Assembly (NCBI GenBank): GCA_007844125.1
Contig: CM017573.1
Location: 2,642,283-2,706,282 of the forward strand
Source of the DNA: Sinonovacula constricta
Taxonomy: Eukaryota > Mollusca > Bivalvia > Cardiida > Solecurtidae
Reading direction: 5' to 3'
Length of the DNA stretch: 64,000 bases
Shown here: positions 1 to 11,880 of the stretch, piece after piece
Layout of the letters: each line of letters begins with the position of its first letter
Position numbering within the stretch: position 1 is the first letter of the stretch
Made by a program: the position numbers and the translations under genes
Notes under the pieces: generated by a model
Seen by the model: the letters and a program-made list of their open reading frames with translations, nothing else
What the model was told of the DNA's origin: nothing
Database searches by the model: none

Positions 1-2795
1 ACTTGATGTGCTAAGAGCAATATCAAAAAACTATTTGACTGACTCGATGTGCTAAAAGCAGTATCACAAAACTATTTTACTGACTCAATGCGCTAACAGC
101 AACATTACAAAACTATTTGACTGATTCAATGTGCTAAGAGCAATATCACAAAACAATTTGACTGACTTGATGTGCTAAGAGCAATATCATAAAACTATTT
201 GACTGACTTGAAGTGCTAAGAGCAGTATCACAAAACTATGCGACTGACTCGATTTGCTAAGAGCAACATTGCAAAACTATTTGACTGACTCGATGTGCTC
301 AGAGCAATATCACAAAACTATCTGACTGACTCGATGTGCTGACAGCAATATCACAAAACTATCTGACTGACTTGATGTGCTAAGACCAATATCACAAATT
401 ATTTGACTGACTTGATGTGCTAAGACCAATATCACAAAACTATTTGACTGACGCAATGTGCTAAGAGCAATATCACAAAACTATTTGACTGACTCGATGT
501 GCTGAGAGCAATATCACAAAACTATTTGACTGACTCAATATGCTAAGAGCAAAATCACAAAACTTTGTGTCTGACTTGATGTGCTGAGAGCAGTATTACA
601 AAACTATTTGACTGACTTGATGTGCTAAGAGTAATATCACAAAACTATTTGACAGACTCAATGTGCTTAGAGCAATTTTACAAAACTATTTGACTGACTC
701 AATGTGCTGAGAGCAATATCACAAAACTAAGTGACTGACTCGATGTGCTGAGAGCAATATCACAAAACTATTTGACTGACTCGATGTGCTAAGAGCAGTT
801 TCACAAAACTATTTGACTGACTTGATGTGCTGAGAGCAATATCACAAAACTGTTTGACTGACTCGATGTGCTGACAGCAAAATCACAAAACTATTTGACT
901 GACTCGATGTGCTGACAGCAATATCACAAAACTATGTGACTGACTCAATGTGCTAAGAGCAATATCAAAAAACTATTTGACTGACTCGATGTGCTAAGAG
1001 CAGTATCACAAAACTATTTTACTGACTCAATGTGCTAAGAGCAATATCACAAAACAATTTGACTGACTTGATGTGCTAAGAGCAATATCATAAAACTATT
1101 TGACTGACTTGATGTGCTCAGAGCAATATCACAAAACTATTTGACTGACTTGATGTGCTAAGAGCATTATCGCAAAACTATTTGACTGACTTGATGTGCT
1201 GAGAGCAATATCACAAAACTGTTTGACTGACTCGATGTGCTGACAGCAAAATCACAAAACTATTTGACTGACTCGATGTGCTGACAGCAATATCACAAAA
1301 CTATGTGACTGACTCAATGTGCTAAGAGCAATATCAAAAAACTATTTGACTGACTCGATGTGCTAAGAGCAGTATCACAAAACTATTTTACTGACTCAAT
1401 GTGCTAAGAGCAATATCACAAAACAATTTGACTGACTTGATGTGCTAAGAGCAATATCATAAAACTATTTGACTGACTTGATGTGCTCAGAGCAATATCA
1501 CAAAACTATTTGACTGACTTGATGTGCTAAGAGCATTATCGCAAAACTATTTGACTGACTTGATGTGCTAAGACCAATATCACAAAACTATGTGACTGAC
1601 TCAATGTGCTAAGAGCAACATTACAAAATTATTTGACTGACTCGATGTGCTAAGAGCAACATTACAAAACTATTTGACTGACTTGATGTGCTAAGAGCAA
1701 TATCACAAAACTATTTGACTGACTCAATGAGCTACTATTTGACTGACTCGATGTGCTAAGAGCAATATCACAAAACTATCTGACTGACTCGATGTGCTGA
1801 CAGCAATATCACAAAACTATTTGACTGACTCGATGTGCTGACAGCAATATCACAAAACTATGTGACTGACTCGATGTGCTGACAGCAATATCACCAACTT
1901 ATTTGACTGACTCGATGTGCTGAGAGCAATATCACAAAACTATTTGACTGACTCGATGTGCTAAGAGCAATATCACAAAACTATTTGACTGACTCAATGT
2001 GCTAAGAGCAATATCATAAAACTATTTGACTGACTTGATGTGCTAAGAGCATTATCACAAAACTATTTGACTGACTTGATGTGCTAAGAGCATTATCACA
2101 AAACTATTTGAATGACTTGATGTGCTAAGACCAATATCACAAAACTATGTGACTGACTCAATGTGCTAAGAGCAACATTACAAAATTATTTGACTGACTC
2201 GATGTGCTAAGAGCAATATCACAAAACTATTTGACTGACTCAATGAGCTACTATTTGACTGACTCGATGTGCTAAGAGCAATATCACAAAACTATCTGAC
2301 TGACTCGATGTGCTGACAGCAATATCACAAAACTATTTGACTGACTCAATGTGCTAAGAGCAACATTACAAAACTATTTGACTGACTCAATGTGCTAAGA
2401 GCAATATCACAAAACTATTTGACTGACTCGATGTGCTGAGAGCAATATCACAAAACTATTTGACTGACTCGATGAGCTAAGAGCAATATCATAAAACTAT
2501 TTGACTGACTTGATGTGCTAAGAGCAGTATCACAAAACTATTTGACTGACTCAATGTGCTAAGAGCAATATCACTAAACTATGCGACTGACTCGATGTGC
2601 TAAGAGCAACATTGCAAAACTATTTGACTGACTCGATGTGCTGACAGCAATATCACCAAACTATTTGACTGACTCAATGTGCTGACAGCAATATCACCAA
2701 CTTATTTGACTGACTCGATGTGCTGAGAGCAATATCACAAAACTATTTGACTGACTCAATGTGCTAAGAGCAATATCACAAAACTATTTGACTGA
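1..2795. repeat. 41-bp satellite array, about 68 units, continuing past the left edge
   Basis: The unit is 41 bp; its core reads gactgactcgatgtgctaag followed by agcaatatcacaaaactatt. Units differ at a few recurrent positions (cgatg/tgatg/caatg, taagag/tgagag/tgacag, tatttg/tatgtg/tatctg). A few units are shortened, for example a 24-bp unit near 1724 and another near 2241. The array ends abruptly at about 2795, where unique sequence starts. No coding potential is seen. Confidence 0.97.
831..1568. repeat. Higher-order repeat, two 369-bp blocks (9 x 41 bp) inside the satellite
   Basis: Positions 831-1199 and 1200-1568 carry the same ordered series of nine variant 41-bp units, including rare variants such as an actgtttgac unit, an attttactgac unit and an attatcgcaaaac unit. 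The offset is exactly 369 bp. This shows segmental duplication of a multi-unit block rather than unit-by-unit drift. Confidence 0.85.
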
Positions 2796-3267
2796 GTAAA
2801 CATGAAGACAATCAGTAACATACACCATGATGACATTTTGAACATGATATTGAATAGTTAATACAAAGAGCAGACCCACTAAACTTTAATGCACAGTCAA
2901 GTAAACATAAACGGCAGGGTTTGATGTTATCTGTTTTGAGGCTAAACCAATGTGTGAAACATGTAATACACATACGACTCATACTTCAATCAAATTATTA
3001 TATTTCAAGCATTGTGTTACAATAACATACCAATAGTATTTGTATTTTGGCTTTTACGGCACACCGACACTTAACAGGTCATATGGTGCCAAATACAAAA
3101 AGGTTTTAAGTGAATAGAGCATAATCAGGTTAAAACTGAACTATGTAAAATATAGAAAAATATAAAAATCTATCAGTTTAAAATAATGTGAACTACAATC
3201 GAAAATAGGTTAATATATTAACCGGTTTTAAAATGTATAACCGTTGGTAAATAAACAGATTAAAAAT
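2796..3267. other. Gene-free stretch between satellite and LINE
   Basis: AT-rich. The right part (about 3040-3267) is probably the 3' untranslated tail of the LINE at 3268-4705, since it directly follows its stop codon. Nothing else is recognised. Confidence 0.5.
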
Positions 3268-4705
3268 TTATAACTTATTAAGAATACTTATCTCGTTCAA
3301 GAAGCAAACAAGTTTAGAATCCGACACTGTCCTAAACAGTTCGTACATGTTATTGACATTAAAATACATTGACTGTCAGTGGTTACTGGTAAGGAACACA
3401 TACAGGTTCAATTTCTTTTTTTAAAATATATGAATGAGTTAATCTAGTAAGTCCAATGCGACAGCGGGTAAGAGCTACGTCTTCCCGTCTACTTTCTCTG
3501 CTAGTAGAGACATAGGCACCGACATTAGGCTTTATTCCATGTAATTTAGTACTAACAATACTGTCTTTATTCCATGTAATTTAGTACAAACAATACTGTC
3601 TTTATTCCATGTAATTTAGTACAAACAATACTGTCTTTATTCCATGTAATTTAGTACAAACAATACTGTCCTAACTTGTTTGCCACTTGGTTAAAATATA
3701 TTGGTTAATAAGTGATTTAAAATCAGTGTGTGGGATGCAAAGACCTGTCTCAGTGAAGGCTGAGACAGAATTTGCACTCTTGTCTGCACCCTCGTTTCCT
3801 CGGATGCCTACATAACTAGGACGCCAACAGAAGGAGATTTCGTTAGCGTCATATAAACTTTGAAGTTTGACAAGAACAGTTCGAACATGTGGATTTGAAT
3901 AAATCAGTAACTTTATGCTCTGCAATACAGATAATGAGTCTGAAAATATAACACTTTTTACCAGAATGTTCTGAAATGAAATCAAGGCTTAGATTTATAG
4001 CCTGAATTTCAGTGGTGAAGACAGGCGAGTTGTTAGGAAATCTTTGTTTAATGCAGTGGCCATTACTTACGGAGGCACAGCCAACGTTAAGTGTCAGTCT
4101 TTGAACCATCAGAATATATATGAAGGTGATCAGAATACTTGTTATGGAGTTCAAGAAATTCAGATTGTAAAATCAAAGGATCTGTGTTCGACTTTTTATT
4201 TTTACAGAGTTCTAAATTCACATCAGGTGAACGGAGTTGCCATGGTGGATGTTCAATTGTGGGGTTTTTAGAAATGCTTTCGAGTTTTATACCTGATGTG
4301 TTTATGCTACCTTTAAGCCTTAAACTAAAAGGTCTGATGGCTTTAGGTGATAGATCATAAAGCTCTTCATGTTTAGGGTTGAAAACACAATTAAACATTG
4401 GGTTATCAGGGGTAGACATGAGTTAAATTATATACTGCAAAGGGAGTTTCTCGCGACGCAAGTATAATAATGGTTCGTTGGCTTCAACGTAAAGGCCCTG
4501 CACTGGTGAGGTCCTGAACGCTCCGATAGCTAAACAAAGTCCCTGGTTGTGAACGATGTTCAGCATCTGGAGATAGGACCTTCTGGCAGAACCATAGACC
4601 ATGCTTCCGTGATCTAATTTAGACCAAATTTGGGAACGGTACAGAAGTAACAATATTTTCCTATTGGCTCCCCAGTCTGTATGGGATAAATAATTACTCA
4701 GAGCT
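3268..4705 (-). pseudogene. Decayed non-LTR retrotransposon (LINE) with RNase H domain, 5'-truncated
   Basis: Read on the minus strand, the fragment starts in the C-terminal part of a reverse transcriptase (4423-4705; HTDWGAN...LYRSQIWSKLDHGSMVYGSA). A premature stop follows at 4423-4425. An RNase H domain comes next, spread over three frames: IYSDGSK near 4100, TTEIQAI near 4000, FSDSLSVLQS near 3940, then PSYVGIRGNEGAD near 3800. Most relatives have PSHVG..GN at the last motif, so a His has become Tyr. The C-terminal tail follows (RREDVALTR and LTRLTHSYIL around 3430-3510, MYELFRTV around 3340) and ends at a TAA at 3268-3270. At least two frameshifts and a 35-bp internal amplification make it non-functional. 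The order RT then RNase H fits I-like LINEs; the clade is an inference. The 3' untranslated part probably runs leftwards to about 3040. Confidence 0.85.
3531..3670. repeat. Four tandem copies of a 35-bp unit inside the LINE
   Basis: Four units at 3531, 3566, 3601 and 3636 are identical except for one base in the first. Read on the minus strand the unit is LINE coding sequence (DSIV.TKLHGIK), so the array arose by local amplification inside the dead element. Since 35 is not a multiple of 3, it also shifts the frame. Confidence 0.95.
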
Positions 4706-4876
4706 ACCATTTAAATGATATGTGCAAATATTTTTTTGATTTCAATAAAGAGAGTATCCAAATATAAGTTGAATTATAAGTTCAAATATTATTTGAGTCT
4801 TGTTTTCTTTCATTCATACATAAATTATTTCAATGCCAACTGAGTTTTTAATTGTAGACAGTTAGAGTTTGCTTGT

Positions 4877-4945
4877 TTGTTTTTAGTTACATCACACAAA
4901 CATTATGGTTATATTGGAGACGTCCAGCTAATCACCAAGTCTAGC
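4877..4945 (-). mobile_element. SINE remnant (3' part only)
   Basis: The run gttacatcacacaaacatta and then tggagacgtccagctaatca match the 3' end of the full SINE at 6731-6974. The tRNA-like head is missing. Confidence 0.65.
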
Positions 4946-6720
4946 GTGATGTCAGATATCAGGTAGTGGGATGAAATTGACACAATACATAGGATCATAA
5001 GAAGCAAATGACAGCTTGCTAGTGGTTTGGGGTTATGCTAACCAGGAGAGACACTTAATGATTGTTCATAATGATTTATCTGCTTTCAAGATTTGATTAG
5101 CAGAGCGATCATTTTACGTTAATTAAAACGTAAAAAGGGCAGAGTTAAGCATATGATGAAAGGTAACACTCGATTTCTGTTTACTCATTATATCAAATGT
5201 TATCAGATTGAATCTAAAGGCTGACAAGATTCTGAGCTTGTACAATATCATTTTGAAAGCCGCTAGAGAAATGTGACCATGTCTAAAATGAAAAGGAAAC
5301 ACATATTGTAGATCTACTGTGCTCCATTTGGATAAGAGAAAACTCAATGCCTGAACAAAGCTCCACCTCCGTCAATCTTACAGAAATAATGTTTACTTAA
5401 TAAATATCAGTTACAGTCTATGTGACGCTAATTAGTATTCAAAATGGTGGCATTTTACATTTTATGTAATTACCAACCGATAGCGTAATTGTATTGGAAA
5501 ATTAACTATATCGTAAAAAATTTAGAGAAATCAAGTCACAATTGAGTTGGTGATTTGACTCTGAGCACAACAAATTAGCTGAGAATATATAAAACCGACA
5601 GCATTATCGTCATTGCTTACTAGATTCTAACACTAAAATGAAAAACTAGGCCTACATGATTGGGGAAATGTGATAAAGAAACAGTTTGGTAGCAAGCCAA
5701 ACGAGGTTTTAATGTGCGAACAGTAATCGTTGTAAAGAATGATAAGAATACAATTATGAAAGTGGAACCAAATATATTTTTCAACAGATTTGCTCTCAAT
5801 GCCTTTTAGTATAAAACCACTGTTTGGTTCTCAGGTACGTTGAGCGCGGTAAGGTGAGGTAAACAGACAAGTACAACAGCCTAACGCTGCACCGGAAATG
5901 CCTTTCGAACCACATTAATCCCTTGTGTGTATTGCAAGACAGTAATATCATGATAATGACTGGGTGACGTTCTCACCTGAAGGAGACATACGGTCAGGAT
6001 AAATTCAGCAGGGTGCATCATAATCCCACTATTCCACTCTAGATATAACACTTTACCACCTCAACTTATGGCCTGGTGGAAGTAAAATCCAACCATTTAG
6101 ACCAATAAAATCCACCTCGACTTATAAGCAAAGTAGACTTAAGGCTGAGTAAATACGGTACATGTATTAACAACCTGCATACTAACATCTCAACCATAAG
6201 CTTCATTAAAGTGTAATTGCTGTTCTTCCGTAAGATACATCAGCTTTTAATGTGTTATTTTTCCTTACAAATACTTCAGGTTATTGAAAGCAAAGGGTCT
6301 GCATGAAAAGTGCCCTGGTATTAAGAGGTGAATAGCCCAAAGTTGTTTTCAGCTTTCTTAGGTATTTCATCTTGTTTGCTTGTCTTTAGTTTAAACCCTA
6401 TTTTTGCCTGAAGTACAATCCATGTAAATAAGCAAATATATGATAGGCAAAACGGTTAAATGAAGTTTTAGTTCTTAACCTTAAGGCAAACCCTCAGTTT
6501 GCCTAACTCAGTATACAGGTTACATCAGGTGGTAAAAAAGGAATGTTTGGTTTATTTTGTAAATGATGTGAGCAATACCACTTCATTATAATTTATTTAT
6601 GATTCCAATGTAGCAAGAACATTATATTTTATCAACATTTTCTACCAAGAGAATGCATCCAAAGACAAACATATTTGAGGGTAATGTGTTATTTTTAAAA
6701 AAAAAAAATGTGCATGAAAT
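4946..6720. other. Gene-free stretch; one isolated TATA-like motif
   Basis: No open frame looks real. A strong TATA motif (tatataaaa, 5586-5594) is followed about 45 bp later by an ATG whose frame closes after three codons, so no gene is supported. Confidence 0.4.
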
Positions 6721-6730
6721 ACACAAAATG

Positions 6731-6974
6731 TTTTGTGTTGTTTTTTTTTTGTTACATCGCACCGACACAATTATGGTCATATTGGTGACGTCCAGCTAAT
6801 TATTGGTGGAGGAAGATCCTAGACTTATGTCTGGGAAGAACCACCGGTGCCCCGCAGATTAGCTGGAAAACCTCCCCACATGAAAGTTCTAGCCTCGACC
6901 GTGAAATGAACCGACGCGGTAAGGACTGAGGAGTTTCAAGTCAGGGACTCTATCCACTCAGCCAAGGCGCCCTA
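6731..6974 (-). mobile_element. Complete tRNA-derived SINE with 10-bp target-site duplication
   Basis: Read on the minus strand it starts with a tRNA-like head (A-box-like tggctgagtgga; the B box is degraded). A conserved central block follows (ggttttccagctaatctg, then cttcctccaccaataattag) and then a 3' end reading gctggacgtcaccaatatga plus an A-rich tail. The flanks carry a perfect direct repeat acacaaaatg at 6721-6730 and 6975-6984, which marks a clean LINE-driven insertion. This is the reference copy for the many related copies right of 32 kb. Confidence 0.85.
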
Positions 6975-6984
6975 ACACAAAATG

Positions 6985-8065
6985 CATACTTAAAATTAGT
7001 GTTGGATGAAATTACAAACTTTGTATGTTTGTTAAATGACATTGTAAACAAAATTCATTAAAGTGTTGTTATTTTACTACATTCAACAGTGCTTTAATAC
7101 TTCAATACTTAGTCGCATAATGTTTTTTAAATTATTGAGTATTAATTTTTTTTACAGCTCACAACCGGTTTATTCTTTGCGAAGACATATCGCTGACAGG
7201 CAATGTATCTTTACTAAGATTTGAAAGGAGTCCATGGAGACTCATTCAAGAAAAAGTTGCAGTCCAAATTGTTCGCACGTGAACGAGCTTAAACACTTAT
7301 TTATTTAATCTTTATTTGAATATAATAGTGTCCTTCTTTGATAACTATTCTCTCATCCAAATAAAAATTTACATGATTTAAATATATATGTATGTATGTG
7401 TAACTTTATTTCTACTTGTCACGTAAATATGTCAAATTATTCCTCCCAGCTTTTGTTCCCCTTTTCAATTTTAAATGTTTAACAAAGTTTATTTGATATT
7501 ATGCACATAAATAATACAAATAACAGCTCATGGCCATGCTGGCATAATTTGAATTAAGTAGGCACTGCATCAAAATAATCAGCTGTCGTAGTCATTTTGT
7601 TTTCGATCACATTTTCTTACATAAAATAAAGTTTACTTTAAATATGTTAAATAAAAAACATTTTTGATAATAATTGTTTACACATGAGATCGCATTTACT
7701 ATGATCACTTCAACATACATACATGATTTATGGATATTTTTCATTACTGTCTAACTATTAATATATAACTCAAATTTACAACATGGGTTTATTCATGTTA
7801 GTTTGGTCATAAATGCGAAAACTAATTACAAACGATTATGAACATGTTACCGTTGACAGTGTTGTTTTTAAGCGATTTAAATTACAATTCAATACTCTCT
7901 AAATGCTCAGCTTTCGTTTAATTTCTAGATAGAAATATGACCTTGACACTGAACTTTGAAGAAACATGCTATATGTAAGGCTAGTGAAAACACGCAAAAA
8001 TATCCAAATGACCTCATCACAAATTATGTTAATTTCTGCAACATTGTAAGCATGTGGTTAAATAA
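6985..8065. other. Gene-free AT-rich stretch
   Basis: No exon, RNA gene or repeat could be recognised here on either strand. Confidence 0.4.
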
Positions 8066-8071
8066 AGTATG

Positions 8072-8280
8072 CAGGGTTGTCACTAGAAATATTTTGAGCA
8101 GGCTCAATTGACTTTTGAGGAGACTAGGCTATGCGAGCGCCGAAGGTGCGAAGAGTTGCTAGGGGTGTCCGGGGGCATGCTCTTGACCATTTTTTATTTT
8201 TATTTTTCAAATTTGAGGCGGCCCGATTTTCATTTGAGGCGGTCAAATCGGCCTCCAGCCGCCTCCTAATGACAACCCTG
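8072..8280. mobile_element. 209-bp MITE with CAGGG...CCCTG termini
   Basis: The left end is cagggttgtcactag and the right end ctaatgacaaccctg, giving a terminal inverted repeat of about 15 bp. A 6-bp target-site duplication agtatg flanks it exactly (8066-8071 and 8281-8286). A near-identical copy in the opposite orientation lies at 44662-44869. It contains two gaggcgg(c/t) blocks and a gcatgctcttgaccatttt segment. It is too short to encode a transposase. The CAGGG termini resemble hAT elements, but the duplication is shorter than the usual 8 bp. Confidence 0.9.
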
Positions 8281-8604
8281 AGTATGCAGGCTTGAAATTG
8301 TTCTATTTTCATTGCATATTGTTACGGACCAACTTAACAACAAGGTCAATTCATTCACGCTCAATTAACAAGAAAAAATGCGCACTCGGTAATCCAAATG
8401 ATGCCATTGTATTTTGCATTTTAAATAAAAGCACAGTACATCAGGTAACTGGTTTAATAGGTTTAATCAAAGAAATTGTATGAGAGTTGCAGATTAATTT
8501 AAGCCGATTGTAGTTACACCTAACAGGGACATTGCATAATTATCCACATTAATTACTAACAATTAATTTGTCAATTAAGAAAGTGAGACATTTAGTCATA
8601 CGTC

Positions 8605-8715
8605 AGTAGGCGGAGCCCATAACTAGCCTCGACCAATGATCTCTCAACATGCGTGCAACCTAGATATTGATTTGCTGAGGGTATAAATCATGTGGAAATC
8701 AAGAGGCTCCGCGTC
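8605..8715 (+). promoter_or_regulatory. Promoter-like module without a recognised gene
   Basis: A GC-rich ggcggagccc (about 8611), a CCAAT box in gaccaatga (about 8633) and a TATA box gtataaatc (about 8681) are spaced as in a classical RNA polymerase II promoter with a start near 8710. The first ATG downstream gives only a 13-codon frame. This could be the start of a non-coding transcript, part of an unrecognised mobile element, or chance. Confidence 0.3.
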
Positions 8716-9074
8716 AAAACTCTCTTTGTATTAGACTGACAGGCTGTATGACTGTATCCTGCCAAGATATCTATGCAAACTCGGTCTAATTAAATGTGCG
8801 TACATCCAGGGAAATCACACACGCAAATACATTGATTTAAGCAGTTCCGAGAACCCTACCCTTAATCATCTGATCATTTTTTGTTATTCACGTCATAGTT
8901 TGTGTTCAATTTATTTTGGATGAGGTTGTCTTTTGATTTTATTTTTTGATTTTCCGCACAAATTTAACACAATATACAAAGGTAGTGTATGTAAAAACTC
9001 TTTGCATTGGTAGAATTGCGCCTTACTGAATTTATTAACATCATCTACATTACAAAAAGCATAAAAATGTCTCA

Positions 9075-9099
9075 CCCCCCCCCCCCCCCCCCCCCCCCC
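9075..9099. repeat. Homopolymer of 25 C
   Basis: An uninterrupted C run, hence G25 on the minus strand, stands out in AT-rich DNA. It can form G-quadruplexes, and its exact length may be an assembly artefact. Confidence 0.9.
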
Positions 9100-10889
9100 T
9101 CTGGGACTCCAGAATATGGATTCATAAAAGGTGATTTTGTCCAAGGAGTCAATGACCCATGAAAATAAGGGCCTTTTGAGTGGCCAGACATAAATTTTGT
9201 ATCTCAATATTTTATTGCCTATATTCTCATTTTTGAACCAAATAAAATATATTATGGATGATATTTAAGATTATATTAAAATATAAAAGCAGTCTGTAGT
9301 TAATAACTTTATCCAGTAATGAAATCAGTTAACAGTGAACAGAAAAGAGAAATTACAATAACCCGAATGTACTGCAGTACAGTCTAAAATGCTGACTGCC
9401 AAATCCAGCACTGTACAACTATCAATGTTGAGTATTTTGCAGTTATCAGATTATAAATGTTTATGTCTACACTGTTGGTATTACTGCAACCCTAGCATAA
9501 ACTAAAATTTAGTCAATGAATTAGACTGTCCTGCAGCTAAAATTAGATCATTGGGAAATCTGCAAAGGATTAATATGATGGAGCTACCAAAACTGCCGGC
9601 TAATAACTACTGACTGTAGATCTGATCTACAGTGTCTTTGGTACACAGACCCTCCAGAAAAAATAGTAAACGTAAAGATGTGTTTGTATTAAAGTAGTAC
9701 AATAGTTTGAACACAAAAAGAAAATAAATAAAAATTTCATTTTGTAATGAAAAATAAGTAAAAAAATCAGTACAGCCAGAATAGCATACAGATATGTATC
9801 AGGTCAGACAATAATCGTGATATACCAATATATCGGTAATACCATGCAGCATAGTATTTATGCTGTTTCCTTATTTTCTAGGCAGAATACATACATGAAC
9901 TTAAGTCTTCTTATATTCCAAGGACTTTTTTTTTAAAAAAATATTAGTAAGATGACTATCCTATACCTTGGATGTTAAGAATTTTGAAAAAAAACCCCAC
10001 AAATAAACAACCTGAATGATTTGGAAACAATACATAGTACCCCCCCTTGGAGAATACTCTGCTAAGCCTATTTTCATGCTGTTGTTTCTATTTGGGTAAT
10101 ACATAATCTGCAGCTGGAAAATCTTCTGCTCAGTCTTGGCCCAAAACTCATGTGAAAGCAAGTCACATCCTCAGGTCAAACAGGTGTCAATTGCATTTCT
10201 GTATCACACCAGGCCAGCGTGACCTGCATTTGTAAACACTGTATCATTGATCAACTGAAAATCTTAATGGTTTGTTTGTACATGAGAACAATTGACTCTG
10301 CATGTGTTAAACTGTTATTGCAGGTGTTGAGTTTTGTAGAATGGGGTCTAGGGGTCTGAGTACAAAATTGTCATGTTGCCATGAGGAGCGATTATAAGTA
10401 GGCACCCTCTTGGCCAATAAGTCTTGTTGATCAGTGTTAAAATGGCCATGTGGCAATGCACAAGCAATGATAACTGGACAATAGCACAACCAAATTAGAT
10501 TTTCTGATTTTTTTTCACCTACAAGAAAAGTTGTATGAATAGGAAATTGATTCACATGTTAAAGAACAAGGTTCTTATTATATATAACAATAGGTCCAAG
10601 TAAGCAATTGATTTTAAGAGATTTTTTAAACACTAAATGTCACATTTCTCAGAGTAACATGAGGCAAGTTCATTAAAGAATATCAGTCAAGATTTTTAGA
10701 GACTTACTGACCAAGAAAAAACAACAACTGACATGTGAGTAGAGTCAGCATAACTAGAAGTCGTTGCAGGAGGTTTCTACTGTTTTGGGAAAATGGTTTG
10801 TTAGAAAGAAAAAGATTAGTGGGGAGGACATTTTTTTTTTAATTACAGCTAGAAAACAAACAGGATAATTCAGCATCTTTTGTGAGATG
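9100..10889. other. Gene-free stretch where the next WAC exons might be expected
   Basis: No minus-strand segment here matches the proline/serine/glutamine-rich middle or the coiled-coil C-terminus expected of WAC. No other gene or repeat was recognised. Confidence 0.4.
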
Positions 10890-11135
10890 TAAGAGACTGA
10901 GATGGTACATGTGGACAGAATGGAAGACAATAACTATGTACAGAAGCCCTGGAAGGTGTGTCTGGGGATGTATCTCGCCAACTTAACAGTGGGCAACCCA
11001 AGAACACCATTAAAGAGAATCTTAAACAGCTTCGTCCAGCGTCCAAATATAGGACTACAACAAGAGATCATGCCATCCAGGAAAATGGAAACAGCATGTT
11101 AAAACTGAACAAGGCATGTATGCCACTACAATGGA
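10890..11135 (+). pseudogene. RTE-like LINE remnant (C-terminal tail)
   Basis: Two overlapping plus-strand frames carry pieces of a tail seen in RTE-type LINE proteins: HVDRMEDNNYVQK in one frame (about 10905), then VSRQLNSGQPKNT and IKENLKQL in the next (about 10965-11030). Relatives have a pattern like RM.D.R.PK..L.GEL..G.R..G....KD..K.NL. A frameshift and surrounding stops make it a dead fragment. It lies downstream of the last identified WAC exon. Confidence 0.6.
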
Positions 11136-11568
11136 ACTAAAATATATAAGTCCATGGAAACTAGCATTTGTCCAGTCAGACTTAAAGCACAAGTACTGTG
11201 AAGAGTGACAAGATTGCAGATTGTGATGTACAATCAAATACTCAATAAATAAATAAAAAACTACTTACCAGCAAGTTTGGTATGTATCCATTTCATAGAG
11301 AAAATCTCATGGCTCCAATAGTAAATTCCTTTTTTTTTTTTTTCACCAAACATTTTCAACATTGCAACATTTTCAACCAAGGTATTCCGTATTCCAAAAT
11401 TTACTTAAAAGCCATGAACCATACATATATCATCAAGTAAACAGTGGACAACAGAATTCTGATGACCTTCTCTTAATTTTTTGATACTGATTTGACTTTT
11501 TCAGGCATACTGTATTCTCCCATCCAACCCATCTTATAACCCCGCCCCTTCTCTCCCCTTACACTCAC

Positions 11569-11880
11569 CCTGTCTTGATGTCTGTCTACCTAATCTCGCA
11601 CTCTCACTGTCTCGACGGCTTCGACGACTAGAAGCATTACTATAATCGTTTGAGTCATCAATTCGCCTGTGCGAATCTTTAATGTCCGACGACATATGGG
11701 AACGGTTGGAAATGTTAGCCCGTATCTCTGCCTGCATCTTTGACTGACTCTGTTGTAACTTTTCCAAAAGATAAAGTTTATCAGGCTTAGGATTACCATC
11801 CGCAACCATGTGTCGCAGGTCACCAAGATGTTTTTCACGCTTTTCAAGAGTTCCACTTGAGTGCCGATTCTTTTTAACAT
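11569..11880 (-). CDS. WAC: WAC exon 7 (312 nt)
   Basis: The acceptor is cttatttcag and the donor GACAGG|gtgagt. It encodes about 104 residues: a basic start (DVKKNRHSSGTLEKREKH), a helical, Gln-rich LLEKLQQSQSKMQAEIRANI, then a Ser/Arg-rich end (SSRRSRRDSESARLGRQTSR). Human WAC also has a charged, Ser/Arg-containing linker with a SQTSR motif after its WW domain. The frame stays open past the donor for nine codons, so read-through cannot be excluded, but gtgagt is a strong donor. Intron 6 (11881-12292) holds only a 17-bp AT-rich direct repeat near 12137-12175. Confidence 0.82.

Noticed and set aside
11250..11330. Candidate WAC exon 8 with donor CTTGCTG|gtaagt
   Set aside because: The upstream side lacks a pyrimidine-rich acceptor and the frame required by exon 7 hits a stop.
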